A DNA stretch of 64,000 nucleotides, taken from NCBI RefSeq assembly GCF_003269295.1, contig NZ_QLTT01000001.1, positions 19,635 to 83,634 on the forward strand, given 5' to 3'. Below the pieces are notes generated by a model, which ran no database searches, was not told the DNA's origin, and saw only the letters and a program-made list of their open reading frames with translations. Each line of letters begins with the position of its first letter. Position 1 is the first letter of the stretch. Positions 8,476 to 16,405 of this stretch are shown piece by piece. The stretch is from Lentzea atacamensis (GTDB lineage Bacteria > Actinomycetota > Actinomycetes > Mycobacteriales > Pseudonocardiaceae). The position numbers and the translations under genes were made by a program.

Positions 8476-9299
8476 GTGAAGTTCGGTGTGTCGACCTTCC
8501 CGACCGACGAGAGCATCGCCCCGGCGGTCCTGGGACCAGCTCTCGAGGAGCGTGGCCTGAGCGCCCTGTTCCTCGCCGAACACACGCACATCCCGGTTGG
8601 GTCGGAAGTCCCGTACCCGGGCTACGAGCTGCCACGCGAGTACTTCCGCACGCTAGACCCGTTCCTGGCCCTGACCGCCGCGGCGGCCGCGACCGAACCT
8701 TGTTGCTGGGCACGGGCATCGCGCTGGTGACGGCACGGGACCCGATCATCACGGCCAAGGAGGTCGCCACCCTCGACCAGCTCTCCGGCGGCCGCGCGGT
8801 GTTCGGCGTCGGCGCCGGCTGGATCCTCGACGAGCTGCGCAACCACGGCACTGATCCACGCACCCGCGGCCGGCTGATGGACGAACGGCTCCGAGCGATC
8901 ATCGCCCTGTGGACTCAGGAAAAGTCCGAGTTTCACGGCGACTTCGTCGACTTCGACCCCGTCCACTCCTGGCCCAAGCCGCTACAGCGGCCTCATCCGC
9001 CGATCTACGTCGGCGGCAGCAGCGAACGCACCTTCGCCAAGCTGGCCGAATACGGCTCGGCGTGGCTGCCCAGCGCGATTCCACCGGCGGAGCTCGGCAC
9101 ACACATCGACCGGATGCGACAGGTCACCGGAACCGAGACACCCGTGGTGGTCTTCGGCGCCGCACACGATCAGCAGACCCTCGACACCTACGCCGAACTC
9201 GGCGTGGAACGGGTGCTGCTGCACCTGCCCACCCTGCCGGAGGACGAGGCCTTGCATGCCCTGGACGCCCTGGCGAAGGCGTGCACGCGATACCGCTGA
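8476..9299 (+). pseudogene. LLM-class F420-dependent oxidoreductase, frameshifted
   Basis: The GTG at 8476 follows a GAGGAG ribosome site and starts a luciferase-like (LLM) F420-dependent oxidoreductase (VKFGVSTFPTDESIAPAVLG, then LAEHTHIP). At about 8700 the match moves to another frame (LLLGTGIALVTARDP, KEVATLDQLSGGRAVFGVG, AGWILDELRNHGTDP) and runs to a normal C-terminus at 9299. Both halves are well conserved, so one lost or gained base near 8700 is the only visible damage. This may be a recent mutation or a sequencing error. Such enzymes use reduced coenzyme F420 for hydride transfer. The substrate is unknown. Confidence 0.8.
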
Positions 9300-9321
9300 C
9301 CCGGCGTTGCGCAGCAGCTCA

Positions 9322-9362
9322 GCGATCGTCGCCCTCGGCCACGGCTCGAGGGCGACGATCGC
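9322..9362. terminator. Bidirectional hairpin terminator
   Basis: A perfect 16-base stem (GCGATCGTCGCCCTCG with its complement) and a 9-base loop lies between the convergent LLM oxidoreductase and PL9 lyase genes. There is no long U tract, but stem length and position fit a terminator serving both genes. Confidence 0.75.
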
Positions 9363-9423
9363 CGTCTTGCTTGTGTCACCGGCTCGTGCGACGCGGACCG
9401 GCGTGGTGGCGGCGGTGGTTCGG

Positions 9424-11121
9424 TCAGAGCGCGACGGGCTTACCTCCGAGGGTGACGACGAGTCTGCCGTCGGAGGCGAAGGACCAGCCGAGCGCTCCGG
9501 TGTAGTTGGTGCAGCGGGAGCCGTTGGTGCCAGTCCAGAACTGGTTGGTGCTGTCTGCGTCGCCGACGGTCTTGTCGTTGGTGCCGCTGCTGCCGCGACA
9601 AGAGGTGTTGCCGCGGAACACGGAGGCGCCGGCGTCGAAGGAGAAGTTGCGCTGGTCGTTGTCGATGCTGAGGTTGTTCGACACGGCCATGGAGCCGGGG
9701 TTGCGGTTGTAGGTGAAGCCGTGTTTGCCGTTGTCGAAGGCGATCGTGCGGCGGATCGTGTGGTTGACGGCGATGTCCTCGCCGCCGAGCTTGAAGCCGT
9801 TGCGGTCGCCGTTGCCCGCTTGGCCGCCGTTGCTGAGCGTGCCGTTCTGGTACGCCAGGGAGTCCTCGATGGTCACCGCGCCGATCGCACCGGTGTCGGA
9901 CTTGGTGTAGAGGTCCCAGCCGTCGTCGATGTTGTTGTGTGCCACTGAGTAGCGGAACACGTTGCCCGGCCCCGAGGTCAGCTTCGCGGCGAACCCGTCG
10001 GCGTCCTCACCGTCGGAGTCGGCGTTGTCGTGCGACTCGGCGCTGAGGATGAGGTTGTTCGCGGGCCACTGCTCCTTCGGGGTGCTGGACAGCATCCGCG
10101 AGAGCTGTAGGCCGGTGTCCCGGTTGAACCGGGTGATCGTCCGCTCGAAGATGTTGTTGCTGCCACCGACGAATATGCCGTTGTCCCCGGCCCGTTCCAC
10201 CGTAACGCCGTAGATGTGCCAGTACGAGCCGTTCACCGCCAGGCCGCGGTTGGCGGGATCTTCGGACTGTGCCGAGAAGTTCAGCACGGGCTTCTCGCTC
10301 TGATAGGCGGTCAGCTTCTTGCGTGCGCTGGACGTGCCGTTGTTGGTCGGCGGGATCGTCACGGTCTGCGTGAAGCTGTATGTGCCACCACGCATGAAGA
10401 TCGTGCCACCCGCCGTGACCCTGGACAGTGCCGAGGTCAGCGTCGTCGGATCCGAGATCGACCCGGTCGCGTCGTCACGGCCGGACGGCGACACGTACAG
10501 TGCGTTGGCGGGCTGCGTGCCGGTGGTGGTCGTGGTGGGGCCGGTGGTCGTAGTGGTGGTGGAAGTCGTCGTGCTCGTCGGTCCGCCACCGACCGGTACC
10601 AGCGTCCACTGCTTGGTGGCCGCGCCATCGCAGGAGTTGGTCTGCACCAACGCTCCTGCCGTCGTGGCGTTGTCCTTGACGTTCATGCACTTGCCGCCGT
10701 TGGCGTTGACCAGGCGGTAGTTGCTGCCGACTGAGGTCAGCGCCCAGACCTGGCTCGAGGCGCCGGTGCACGCCTCCAGCTGGATCGGCTTGCCCGCGCT
10801 GGTCGACGCGTCCCGCACGCCGACGCACAGTCCGCCCGCGGTGATCCGGAACCCACCACTTACCTCGGCCAGTACCCACGCCTGGTCGGCGCACATTTCC
10901 TGCTTGAGCTGCGTGCCGGCTGCTGGACTCGCGCCCGCGTCGAGGCACTGTCCGCTGCCGCTGTTCCGCATCGAGTATGTGCCCGCACCGATCGCGGCGT
11001 TCGCGGGCGCGGCGATGCTCGGCCACGTCGCGAGCGTGGTGACCAGTGCGACGACCGCACCTCCTGAGACGAGCACGCCCCGCCTTCTCTCCAGGCGCGC
11101 AGGATGCTCTGGTGTGCCCAT
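9424..11121 (-). CDS. Secreted PL9-like pectate lyase with ricin-type (CBM13) domain
   Basis: A 565-residue exported protein. After a signal peptide ending near APANAA comes a ricin B-lectin / CBM13 domain with repeated CLDAG, CVGV and QW-type elements (about residues 40-165). A threonine-rich linker follows, then a right-handed parallel beta-helix (about 190-565) with LYVSPSGRDDATGSISDPTT and GGTIFMRGGTYSFT. This is the layout of PelL/PelX-type PL9 lyases, which cleave polygalacturonate by calcium-dependent beta elimination. The ATG at 11121 is chosen because GAGGAG lies 10 bases upstream; the longer frame from 11139 would start inside that site. It is transcribed divergently from two PL1 lyases, and the shared 500-base region suggests joint control by pectin availability. 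Confidence 0.85.
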   Translation of the reverse strand: MGTPEHPARLERRRGVLVSGGAVVALVTTLATWPSIAAPANAAIGAGTYSMRNSGSGQCLDAGASPAAGTQLKQEMCADQAWVLAEVSGGFRITAGGLCVGVRDASTSAGKPIQLEACTGASSQVWALTSVGSNYRLVNANGGKCMNVKDNATTAGALVQTNSCDGAATKQWTLVPVGGGPTSTTTSTTTTTTGPTTTTTGTQPANALYVSPSGRDDATGSISDPTTLTSALSRVTAGGTIFMRGGTYSFTQTVTIPPTNNGTSSARKKLTAYQSEKPVLNFSAQSEDPANRGLAVNGSYWHIYGVTVERAGDNGIFVGGSNNIFERTITRFNRDTGLQLSRMLSSTPKEQWPANNLILSAESHDNADSDGEDADGFAAKLTSGPGNVFRYSVAHNNIDDGWDLYTKSDTGAIGAVTIEDSLAYQNGTLSNGGQAGNGDRNGFKLGGEDIAVNHTIRRTIAFDNGKHGFTYNRNPGSMAVSNNLSIDNDQRNFSFDAGASVFRGNTSCRGSSGTNDKTVGDADSTNQFWTGTNGSRCTNYTGALGWSFASDGRLVVTLGGKPVAL

Positions 11122-11619
11122 GACGACTTCACTCCTCAACGCCGCGCGGGAAAAGAGGTCCGGCCGGACCTCTTCCGTGGCGGCGGAAGCTGTCGAAATC
11201 CGGGCGGTTTACAACCGTTTTCCTGCGGGATGCTATGAGGTTGGCCAAACCCGGTCAATGGCGGATTTTGCGACGTGCACCGCGCTTGAAGTCGAATGAG
11301 TCGAATGGGGAGGCCATCGGCTGTCGAATTGATCAAGGCTGTTGTTCGACAAATGCATCCTGGTCATACTCGTGAACAAAAACCCAGTGCACGCCGGTCA
11401 TACTTGTGAACATCCGGGTGCCGTAGGTAGGCCTTTGAGCTGCGGAGTACCGTCTGATGCGCTGTTCGGGCCAGTTATTCTTCCGGTTCATCAGCGTGAA
11501 CATTGTGAATCTTGTCGGCTGACCGTTGCGACATTCTGGAACGTCGCGTTAATGTTCCGAGAGCGCTTCCGGATCGCGCCGAATCCTGTTTCATGACGAG
11601 TGGATCAACGGAGATTGCC
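11122..11619. promoter_or_regulatory. Divergent promoter region of the pectate lyase genes with paired 17-bp repeat
   Basis: This 498-base region separates the PL9 gene from the PL1 genes and has lower GC than its surroundings. It contains two direct copies of GGTCATACTYGTGAACA, at 11362-11378 and 11396-11412, differing at one base and 34 bases apart. A related GTGAAC appears near 11492. Two phased sites in a divergent intergenic region suggest binding of one transcription factor controlling both sides. No regulator gene is adjacent. No small gene is visible. Confidence 0.6.
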
Positions 11620-13005
11620 ATGCGCGTGAAAATCTTGATTGCGTGTGTCGGCCTGCTGGGAGGCGCACTTGTCGCGGTGGCGTCGTCGCCCGCGCAGGCC
11701 GCGCCCACGCGTTATGAGGCGGAAACCTCGCCGGCGGTCTGCTCCGGCACGATCGATGCCAACTGGTCCGGCTTCTCGGGTACCGGGTTCTGCAACGGCG
11801 CCAACTCCACCAGCGGCTACGCCCAGTTCACGGTGAACGCGGCGACATCCGGCACGGCGACCCTGGGCATCCGGTTCGCCAACGGGACCACCACCGCTCG
11901 ACCGGCCAACCTCGTCGTGAACGGCTCCACGGTGCAGGCGCCGTCGTTCGAGGGCACCGGAGCGTGGTCGAGCTGGATGACCAAGACGCTGAGCGTGCCG
12001 GTGAACGCGGGCAGCAACACCATCCGGCTGAACCCGACCACCGCGAACGGTCTGGCGAACATCGACCACCTCGACTTCGAGGTGGGCGGCACCACTCCGC
12101 CGCCACCCGGCGGGCTCGTCGGCTGGGCCGCAGAGGCCGGTGGCACCACCGGTGGCGCGGGCGGCACCACGGTCACCGTGAGCACGTTCGCCGACTTCCG
12201 GACCCAGGCGCAGTCCAGTGGTGCCAAGACGATCCTGGTCAACGGCATGCTGAGCGGTTCGGGCACCGTCGAGATCACCGCAAACAAGACGATCCGCGGC
12301 GTGGGCGGGAGCTCTGGCATCTCCGGCACCACCCTCAACATCGAGGACATGAAGCCCGCCAACGTGATCATCCAGAACATGAACATCCGCGGCGTGCGCG
12401 GCAACGACGCGATCCAGATCGAGAACGCCACGCACATCTGGATCGACCACAACACGATGTCCAGCACCATCGAGAACGACCCCGACTACTACGACGGCAT
12501 GCTCGACATCACGCACGGCGCCGACTACGTCACGGTCTCGTGGAACGTCGTCCGCAACCACTGGAAGACCTCACTGGTCGGCCACTCCGACAGCAACGCC
12601 GGTGAGGACCGCGGCCACTTGCGGGTCACGTACCACCACAACTGGTTCGACCGGACCTTCGAGCGAAGCCCGCGGGTGCGCTTCGGCGAGACCGTCCACG
12701 TGTTCAACAACTACTACACCAACATCAACAACAACTCCGCCTCCTACGCGATCGCGTCCCTCATGGACGCCGGGCTTCTCGTGGAGGGCAACGTCTTCGA
12801 GAACGTGCAACAGGCGTGCTGGTCGGCGAGCGGATACGCCGAGTCCGACCCCGGCCGGCTGGTGGCGCGCAACAACTCGCTCACCAACTCCGGGCCGTGT
12901 GAGGCCAACGGCACCGTGGCAGCCATCCCGTACCGCTACACCGCAGACGCCGTCGGCACCGTCAAGACGTCCGTCACGTCGGGCGCGGGCGTCGGCAAGA
13001 TCTGA
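11620..13005 (+). CDS. Secreted PL1 pectate lyase with N-terminal carbohydrate-binding module
   Basis: A 461-residue protein. The signal peptide (MRVKILIACVGLLGGALVAV to AQA) is followed by a CBM6/CBM35-like module of about 125 residues (RYEAETSPAVCSGTIDANWS to NIDHLDFEV), a short proline linker, then a PL1 parallel beta-helix. In the catalytic domain WIDHNTMS, DGMLDITHGADYVTVSWN and VTYHHNWFDRTFERSPRVRF show the calcium-binding aspartates and the arginine-containing RSPRVR segment typical of pectate lyase C. The ATG at 11620 follows an ACGGAG ribosome site. It makes extracellular cuts in polygalacturonan with calcium. A second PL1 lyase starts 11 bases downstream and is probably co-transcribed. 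Confidence 0.92.
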   Translation: MRVKILIACVGLLGGALVAVASSPAQAAPTRYEAETSPAVCSGTIDANWSGFSGTGFCNGANSTSGYAQFTVNAATSGTATLGIRFANGTTTARPANLVVNGSTVQAPSFEGTGAWSSWMTKTLSVPVNAGSNTIRLNPTTANGLANIDHLDFEVGGTTPPPPGGLVGWAAEAGGTTGGAGGTTVTVSTFADFRTQAQSSGAKTILVNGMLSGSGTVEITANKTIRGVGGSSGISGTTLNIEDMKPANVIIQNMNIRGVRGNDAIQIENATHIWIDHNTMSSTIENDPDYYDGMLDITHGADYVTVSWNVVRNHWKTSLVGHSDSNAGEDRGHLRVTYHHNWFDRTFERSPRVRFGETVHVFNNYYTNINNNSASYAIASLMDAGLLVEGNVFENVQQACWSASGYAESDPGRLVARNNSLTNSGPCEANGTVAAIPYRYTADAVGTVKTSVTSGAGVGKI

Positions 13006-13016
13006 AGGAGTCCCCG

Positions 13017-13985
13017 ATGACCGAGAACCACCGGATCACGCGCCGCAGCCTGCTCGCGGGCACCGCCGGGGCGCTCGTCGCCGGACACCTCGCCACCCCT
13101 GCCACCGCGGCCGCCGGAGTGGACGGCTTCGCGAGCGTGTCCGCGCACGGCCTCAACACGACCACCGGCGGCGCGGGCGGTCAAGTGGTCACCGCCACCA
13201 CGTCCGAGCAATTCCTCGACTACATCGACACCGTCGGAACGCTGATCATCCAGGTGTCCGGCACCATCACCATCTCCAGCAAGCAGGGCGTGCGGCCGAA
13301 CAAGACGGTCATCGGCCTCGGCACATCCGCCGTGATCAACGGAGGTGGGCTGGACCTCTACCGGTCGTACAACGTGATCGTGCGCAATCTCCGCTTCACC
13401 AACGCCGAGGACGACGCGGTCAACATCGGCCAGAACTCGCACCACATCTGGGTCGACCACAACGAGTTCGCGGGAGCGGTCGACGGAGCGGTCGACGTCG
13501 TGCGCGGCGCCGAATACGTGACGGTGTCCTGGAACTGGTTCCGCGGCACCGACAAGTCCATGCTGCTCGGCCACTCGGACGGCGCGTCGAGCACCGACAA
13601 AGGCCGCCTCAAGGTAAGCATCCACCACAACTTCTTCGACGGGTCACGCCAGCGGCATCCTCGCGTGCGGTTCGGCGAACCCGTGCACGTCTACAACAAC
13701 TACTTCCGCTCGAACGAGCTGTACGGTGTGGCGTCCACAATGGATGCCGGCGTGCTGGTGGAGGGCAACTACTTCGAGAACGTGCCGCACCCGGTGCTGG
13801 TCGGCTACGGCGACAGCGGGCCTGGCCGTGTCGTGGCGCGCAACAACATGTTCACGGGTTCAGGAACCCCGCAGACCGCGGGCATCGTGCAGGAGCCGCG
13901 AACGTACTACTCCTACTCCCTCGACGCCCCCGCGGACGTGCCGCGAATCGTCCGCGGGGGCGCGGGTGTCGGCAAGGTGGTTTGA
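13017..13985 (+). CDS. Tat-exported PL1 pectate lyase
   Basis: A 322-residue single-domain PL1 lyase. The N-terminus TRRSLLAGTAGALVAGHLA is a twin-arginine signal, so it is probably folded before export, unlike its neighbour. The beta-helix shows HHIWVDHNEFAG, VDVVRGAEYVTVSWNWF and SIHHNFFDGSRQRHPRVRF, with the calcium aspartates and the RHPRVR catalytic arginine segment. GGAG before the ATG is a good ribosome site. With the upstream CBM-containing lyase and the divergent PL9 enzyme it would give a complementary set for pectin breakdown. No uptake system or downstream uronate enzymes are in the window. Confidence 0.92.
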   Translation: MTENHRITRRSLLAGTAGALVAGHLATPATAAAGVDGFASVSAHGLNTTTGGAGGQVVTATTSEQFLDYIDTVGTLIIQVSGTITISSKQGVRPNKTVIGLGTSAVINGGGLDLYRSYNVIVRNLRFTNAEDDAVNIGQNSHHIWVDHNEFAGAVDGAVDVVRGAEYVTVSWNWFRGTDKSMLLGHSDGASSTDKGRLKVSIHHNFFDGSRQRHPRVRFGEPVHVYNNYFRSNELYGVASTMDAGVLVEGNYFENVPHPVLVGYGDSGPGRVVARNNMFTGSGTPQTAGIVQEPRTYYSYSLDAPADVPRIVRGGAGVGKVV

Positions 13986-14003
13986 GGTCGCCGACACCCG
14001 CGC
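13960..14003 (+). terminator. Hairpin at the end of the pectate lyase operon
   Basis: GCGCGGGTGTCGGC at 13960-13973 pairs perfectly with 13990-14003 across a 16-base loop that contains the stop codon of the PL1 gene. Its position at the end of the two-gene operon supports a terminator role. Confidence 0.6.
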
Positions 14004-14066
14004 AGCGGTATGGCGACGCGTTCGACGCTGTGTTCGAGGCGGAGGAACTGCGTGTGATTGCGAGTG

Positions 14067-14603
14067 CGCGGTGTGGAACCGGACGATCAGTGAGTCGAGT
14101 CGCGGGTCGTTGCGGGTGGTGGCCACGATGTCGTTGAGCTGATCCATCTGCTTGCCGGACAACGCCCGCCGGTTGCTGGGCTGGCGCCGCGGTTTGGGGA
14201 CTTTGGCGGCGGGGTTGGCGCGTTCGTCGATGAGGTCGTCGTTGACGGCGTGCCGGTAGAGGCAGCGCAGTGCGGCGATGAGGTGCTCGGCGGCGGAGTT
14301 GCCGTTGCGGGTGTTACGTCGGACGGTCAGATTGGCCTTGATGTGCTGGACCAGCCGCTGGATGTCGGTCGGGGTCCGGTCGCTGAGCGAGATGTCCGCC
14401 CACTGGTCCAGCACGCGATTCCAGTACGGCGTGTAGGCGCGGCGAGTGCCATCGCTGACGGCCGCGGCCACGACCGGGATGTACTCGCCGAAGGTCGGAG
14501 CCGGCGGTTTCACCGCGTTGAGCAGGTCCTCGGCTGTCACGCCCATCCGGTCGAGGACCAGACGGGCGGCGTCGAGCTCTGCCTGAGTGGGTGCGCCGGT
14601 CAT
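14067..14603 (-). pseudogene. Tyrosine recombinase/integrase, C-terminally truncated
   Basis: About 179 residues of a phage-type integrase remain. They include the N-terminal SAM-like core-binding domain (FGEYIPVVAAAVSDGTRRAY, then TPYWNRVLDQWADI and AEHLIAALRCLYRHAV) and the start of the catalytic domain (ALSGKQMDQLNDIVATTRN, then DPRLDSLIVRFHT). The catalytic R-H-R-Y residues are missing because similarity ends near 14067 and the frame then runs antisense into the pectate lyase. The ATG overlaps the stop of an AbrB-type gene (ATGA), a pairing common in actinobacterial integrated elements. It marks the remnant of an excised or deleted element. Confidence 0.78.
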
Positions 14604-14917
14604 GCGTCCTCACCGCCTGGTAGGACGGGGAGTACCAGGTGGTCCAGTGCGACGGGTGGGAAGGCCGTGACCGTCTGGTGGTCGAGGCGGGCGACGAGGA
14701 GGACTCGGTCCCCGGAACTCAAGCCAGCCGCGCGGCGGGCGTCGGCGGGGAGCCGGAGATAACCCTCTTTGGTGGGCTTGAAGACGCCATGCGGGTCGGC
14801 GGTCACGACCAGGAGGCCGTCGTGTTCGCGGATGTTCAGACGGGTGCCTGCGACCCAGTCCAACGCTGCCGTGACATGGCGGTCTGCGATTCGGCCTCGA
14901 TGGTCGACGGTGGCCAT
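14600..14917 (-). CDS. AbrB/MazE/SpoVT-type DNA-binding protein
   Basis: A 105-residue protein whose C-terminal half reads as a swapped-hairpin AbrB domain (GYLRLPADARRAAGLSSGDR and VLLVARLDHQTVTAFPP). The N-terminal half (MATVDHRGRIADRHVTAALD, then WVAGTRLNIREHDGLLVV) looks like a second, diverged copy of the same fold. Such proteins bind DNA as dimers and often act as antitoxins or element regulators. It is translationally coupled to the truncated integrase, so it probably belonged to that mobile element as its regulator. No toxin gene is next to it. Confidence 0.7.
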   Translation of the reverse strand: MATVDHRGRIADRHVTAALDWVAGTRLNIREHDGLLVVTADPHGVFKPTKEGYLRLPADARRAAGLSSGDRVLLVARLDHQTVTAFPPVALDHLVLPVLPGGEDA

Positions 14918-15057
14918 CCGCTACAGGACGTTCGTCTGCCGGGGCGGCCGTGATGTGGGGACGACAATGAGCGGGAGAGGCTGACCAGCGGCGCGGGTGG
15001 AGGAGTCCGCCGCTTTTCCTGGCGCGCTCACCGGAACGATCGGGCGGATGTAGGAAA

Positions 15058-15499
15058 TGGTCATCGAACGCCACCTGCTTGTGGCGCGGAAACGCAAACA
15101 GGTGCTCAAGTGGACTTGAGCACCTGTCACGTAGGCGTCGCAAATTTGCGACATTTTGTGTTCATGCGCTATTGGATAGCTCGAATCAAGTATAGAGGGC
15201 CAGTCGCCACTAATCAATCTTTCGGGCTGATCTGTATCGACTGGAGCAAGAACTTTCGCGACAACCTGTTCGACCGCGCTGATCTGAAATCAGGCCCATC
15301 TACACCAGGCGCTGCGTGAGTACGAGCGGCGTCACAGCGAGCACCGAGCCCGCCGATCGCTAACTGGCGCGCTACCCCCTGCGGGCCGGACTGAACCTGG
15401 CGATCCCGCTCACAATCAACACCTCATTATAGACCGACATGATCATCCACGAGTATCGTCATGCGCCTTGAACTGCATGGATGTAGTTTCGGCACGCAC
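15058..15499 (+). repeat. 0.5-kb direct repeat, copy A
   Basis: This stretch, beginning TGGTCATCGAACGCCACC, recurs at 27682-28193 in the same orientation. Identity is high but interrupted by small indels. Copy B has about 56 extra bases after ATTTTG that include a tRNA-Leu 3'-end fragment. Both copies end in an inverted form of the 31-nt IS terminal repeat (here 15470-15499, diverged). The two copies flank the whole 16.4-27.3 kb biosynthetic operon. The remnant of a small minus-strand reading frame is visible in both, broken in each. Confidence 0.8.
15098..15152. other. Paired palindromes inside repeat A
   Basis: ACAGGTGCTCAAGT and its reverse complement flank a two-base spacer (15098-15127). 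Ten bases on, GTCGCAAATTTGCGAC (15137-15152) is a perfect 16-base palindrome. Both are conserved in copy B at 27725-27752 and 27763-27778, although other parts of the repeat have drifted. They could be a terminator, a recombinase site or an operator. Confidence 0.6.
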
Positions 15500-15579
15500 A
15501 AGGCCAGCTCCTCGCGGCGCAATCCCGCCACACGCCGCCTGCCGTGCTCGGGAAGCCCACGTCGGACGGCTTTCACCTG

Positions 15580-15692
15580 GGCTCGTCCTGCCGAAGGTCA
15601 CGGTGCTGACCCTGCCCGATCAGGACCACGGCGCGTTCTGGGCGGTACCGGAGCCGTTCGCCGCGCAGATCCGCGAGTTCCCGCTCGGCTGA
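15580..15692 (+). pseudogene. Alpha/beta hydrolase C-terminal fragment
   Basis: The frame reads KVTVLTLPDQDHGAFWAVPE and PFAAQIREFPLG before a stop. This matches the last 35 residues of alpha/beta hydrolases, including the catalytic histidine of DHGAF. Everything upstream is missing, and the fragment lies next to the end of repeat A, which probably replaced the rest of the gene. Confidence 0.6.
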
Positions 15693-16405
15693 CCGGCCGC
15701 GCGGCTCACATCCGGATCGCGACCAGTCCGTGCTTCCAACGCCTGCTCGCGCTGACCCCAGCCACCTGGCGCAACCGCGCCACCGGTCACCCGTCACCCG
15801 ATCCCTGCTCACCCTTGACCACTGATCAGCTCGGACTTGCTCGCCCAGGTGTGCCGTCCCCGAGCGAAACTCGAACTTTCGCACTGTCAACACGACTCCG
15901 ACGCGCCCTCGCTGATCCGCGGTATCTGACCACGTGCCGCCGCGCGCATGCCCGCGGAGCTGAGCCGTCTGTTGTGCCTTGAGCGGGACTGGTGGCGCCC
16001 AGCGCGGCAGGCGCCGATGCAACACCGGCGCAACCGCTGATCTCGAAGATTTCGCCGCTGACCTGCGATCACCTGGCTCACCCCTTCGGTCGATATTCGA
16101 CCTTGTTCAACTGTGGACGTTGATTGCACGCGGGTGTGACCATCGCGGAAATAGGTAAACTTTCGCGTCGAAAGTTTACCTATTGAATTCACCCAATTGC
16201 AGAATATGATCCACATCACTGCAACGGATTGATGATTCTTGGCTAATCTTCGATGGTGAGGTTGCTGCGACCGGCTGCTCATTGATGCGGAAGTCGCGTG
16301 GCTCCTGGGGGTTTGTGCTGGCCTGATGTGGATTTCGTCGGCCTCGCTTCGGCGTGCCGTCGCCGCTCAGCCAGTGCGAAAGCGAGTTCTTCTTGGGGGA
16401 TTGAC
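15693..16405. other. Intergenic region without recognisable gene
   Basis: About 700 bases between the hydrolase fragment and the radical SAM gene. Reading frames here look like shadows and match no family I know. The last 300 bases are clearly richer in A and T than the surroundings. They contain the perfect inverted repeat at 16150-16184 and presumably the promoter of the downstream operon. Confidence 0.5.
16150..16184. promoter_or_regulatory. Perfect 16-bp inverted repeat upstream of the biosynthetic operon
   Basis: AATAGGTAAACTTTCG at 16150-16165 is followed by a three-base loop and its exact reverse complement at 16169-16184. The element is AT-rich in a GC-rich genome and lies about 220 bases before the probable start of the radical SAM gene. 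No T tract follows, so an operator or a transcript leader structure is as likely as a terminator. Confidence 0.6.

Noticed and set aside
10500-10580. Short tandem ACC/GGT repeats
   Set aside because: They encode the threonine-rich linker of the PL9 lyase and are not a separate repeat element or CRISPR.
12602-14137. 511-residue plus-strand frame over the pectate lyases
   Set aside because: Arg/Thr-rich shadow of two genes with clear PL1 motifs in another frame.
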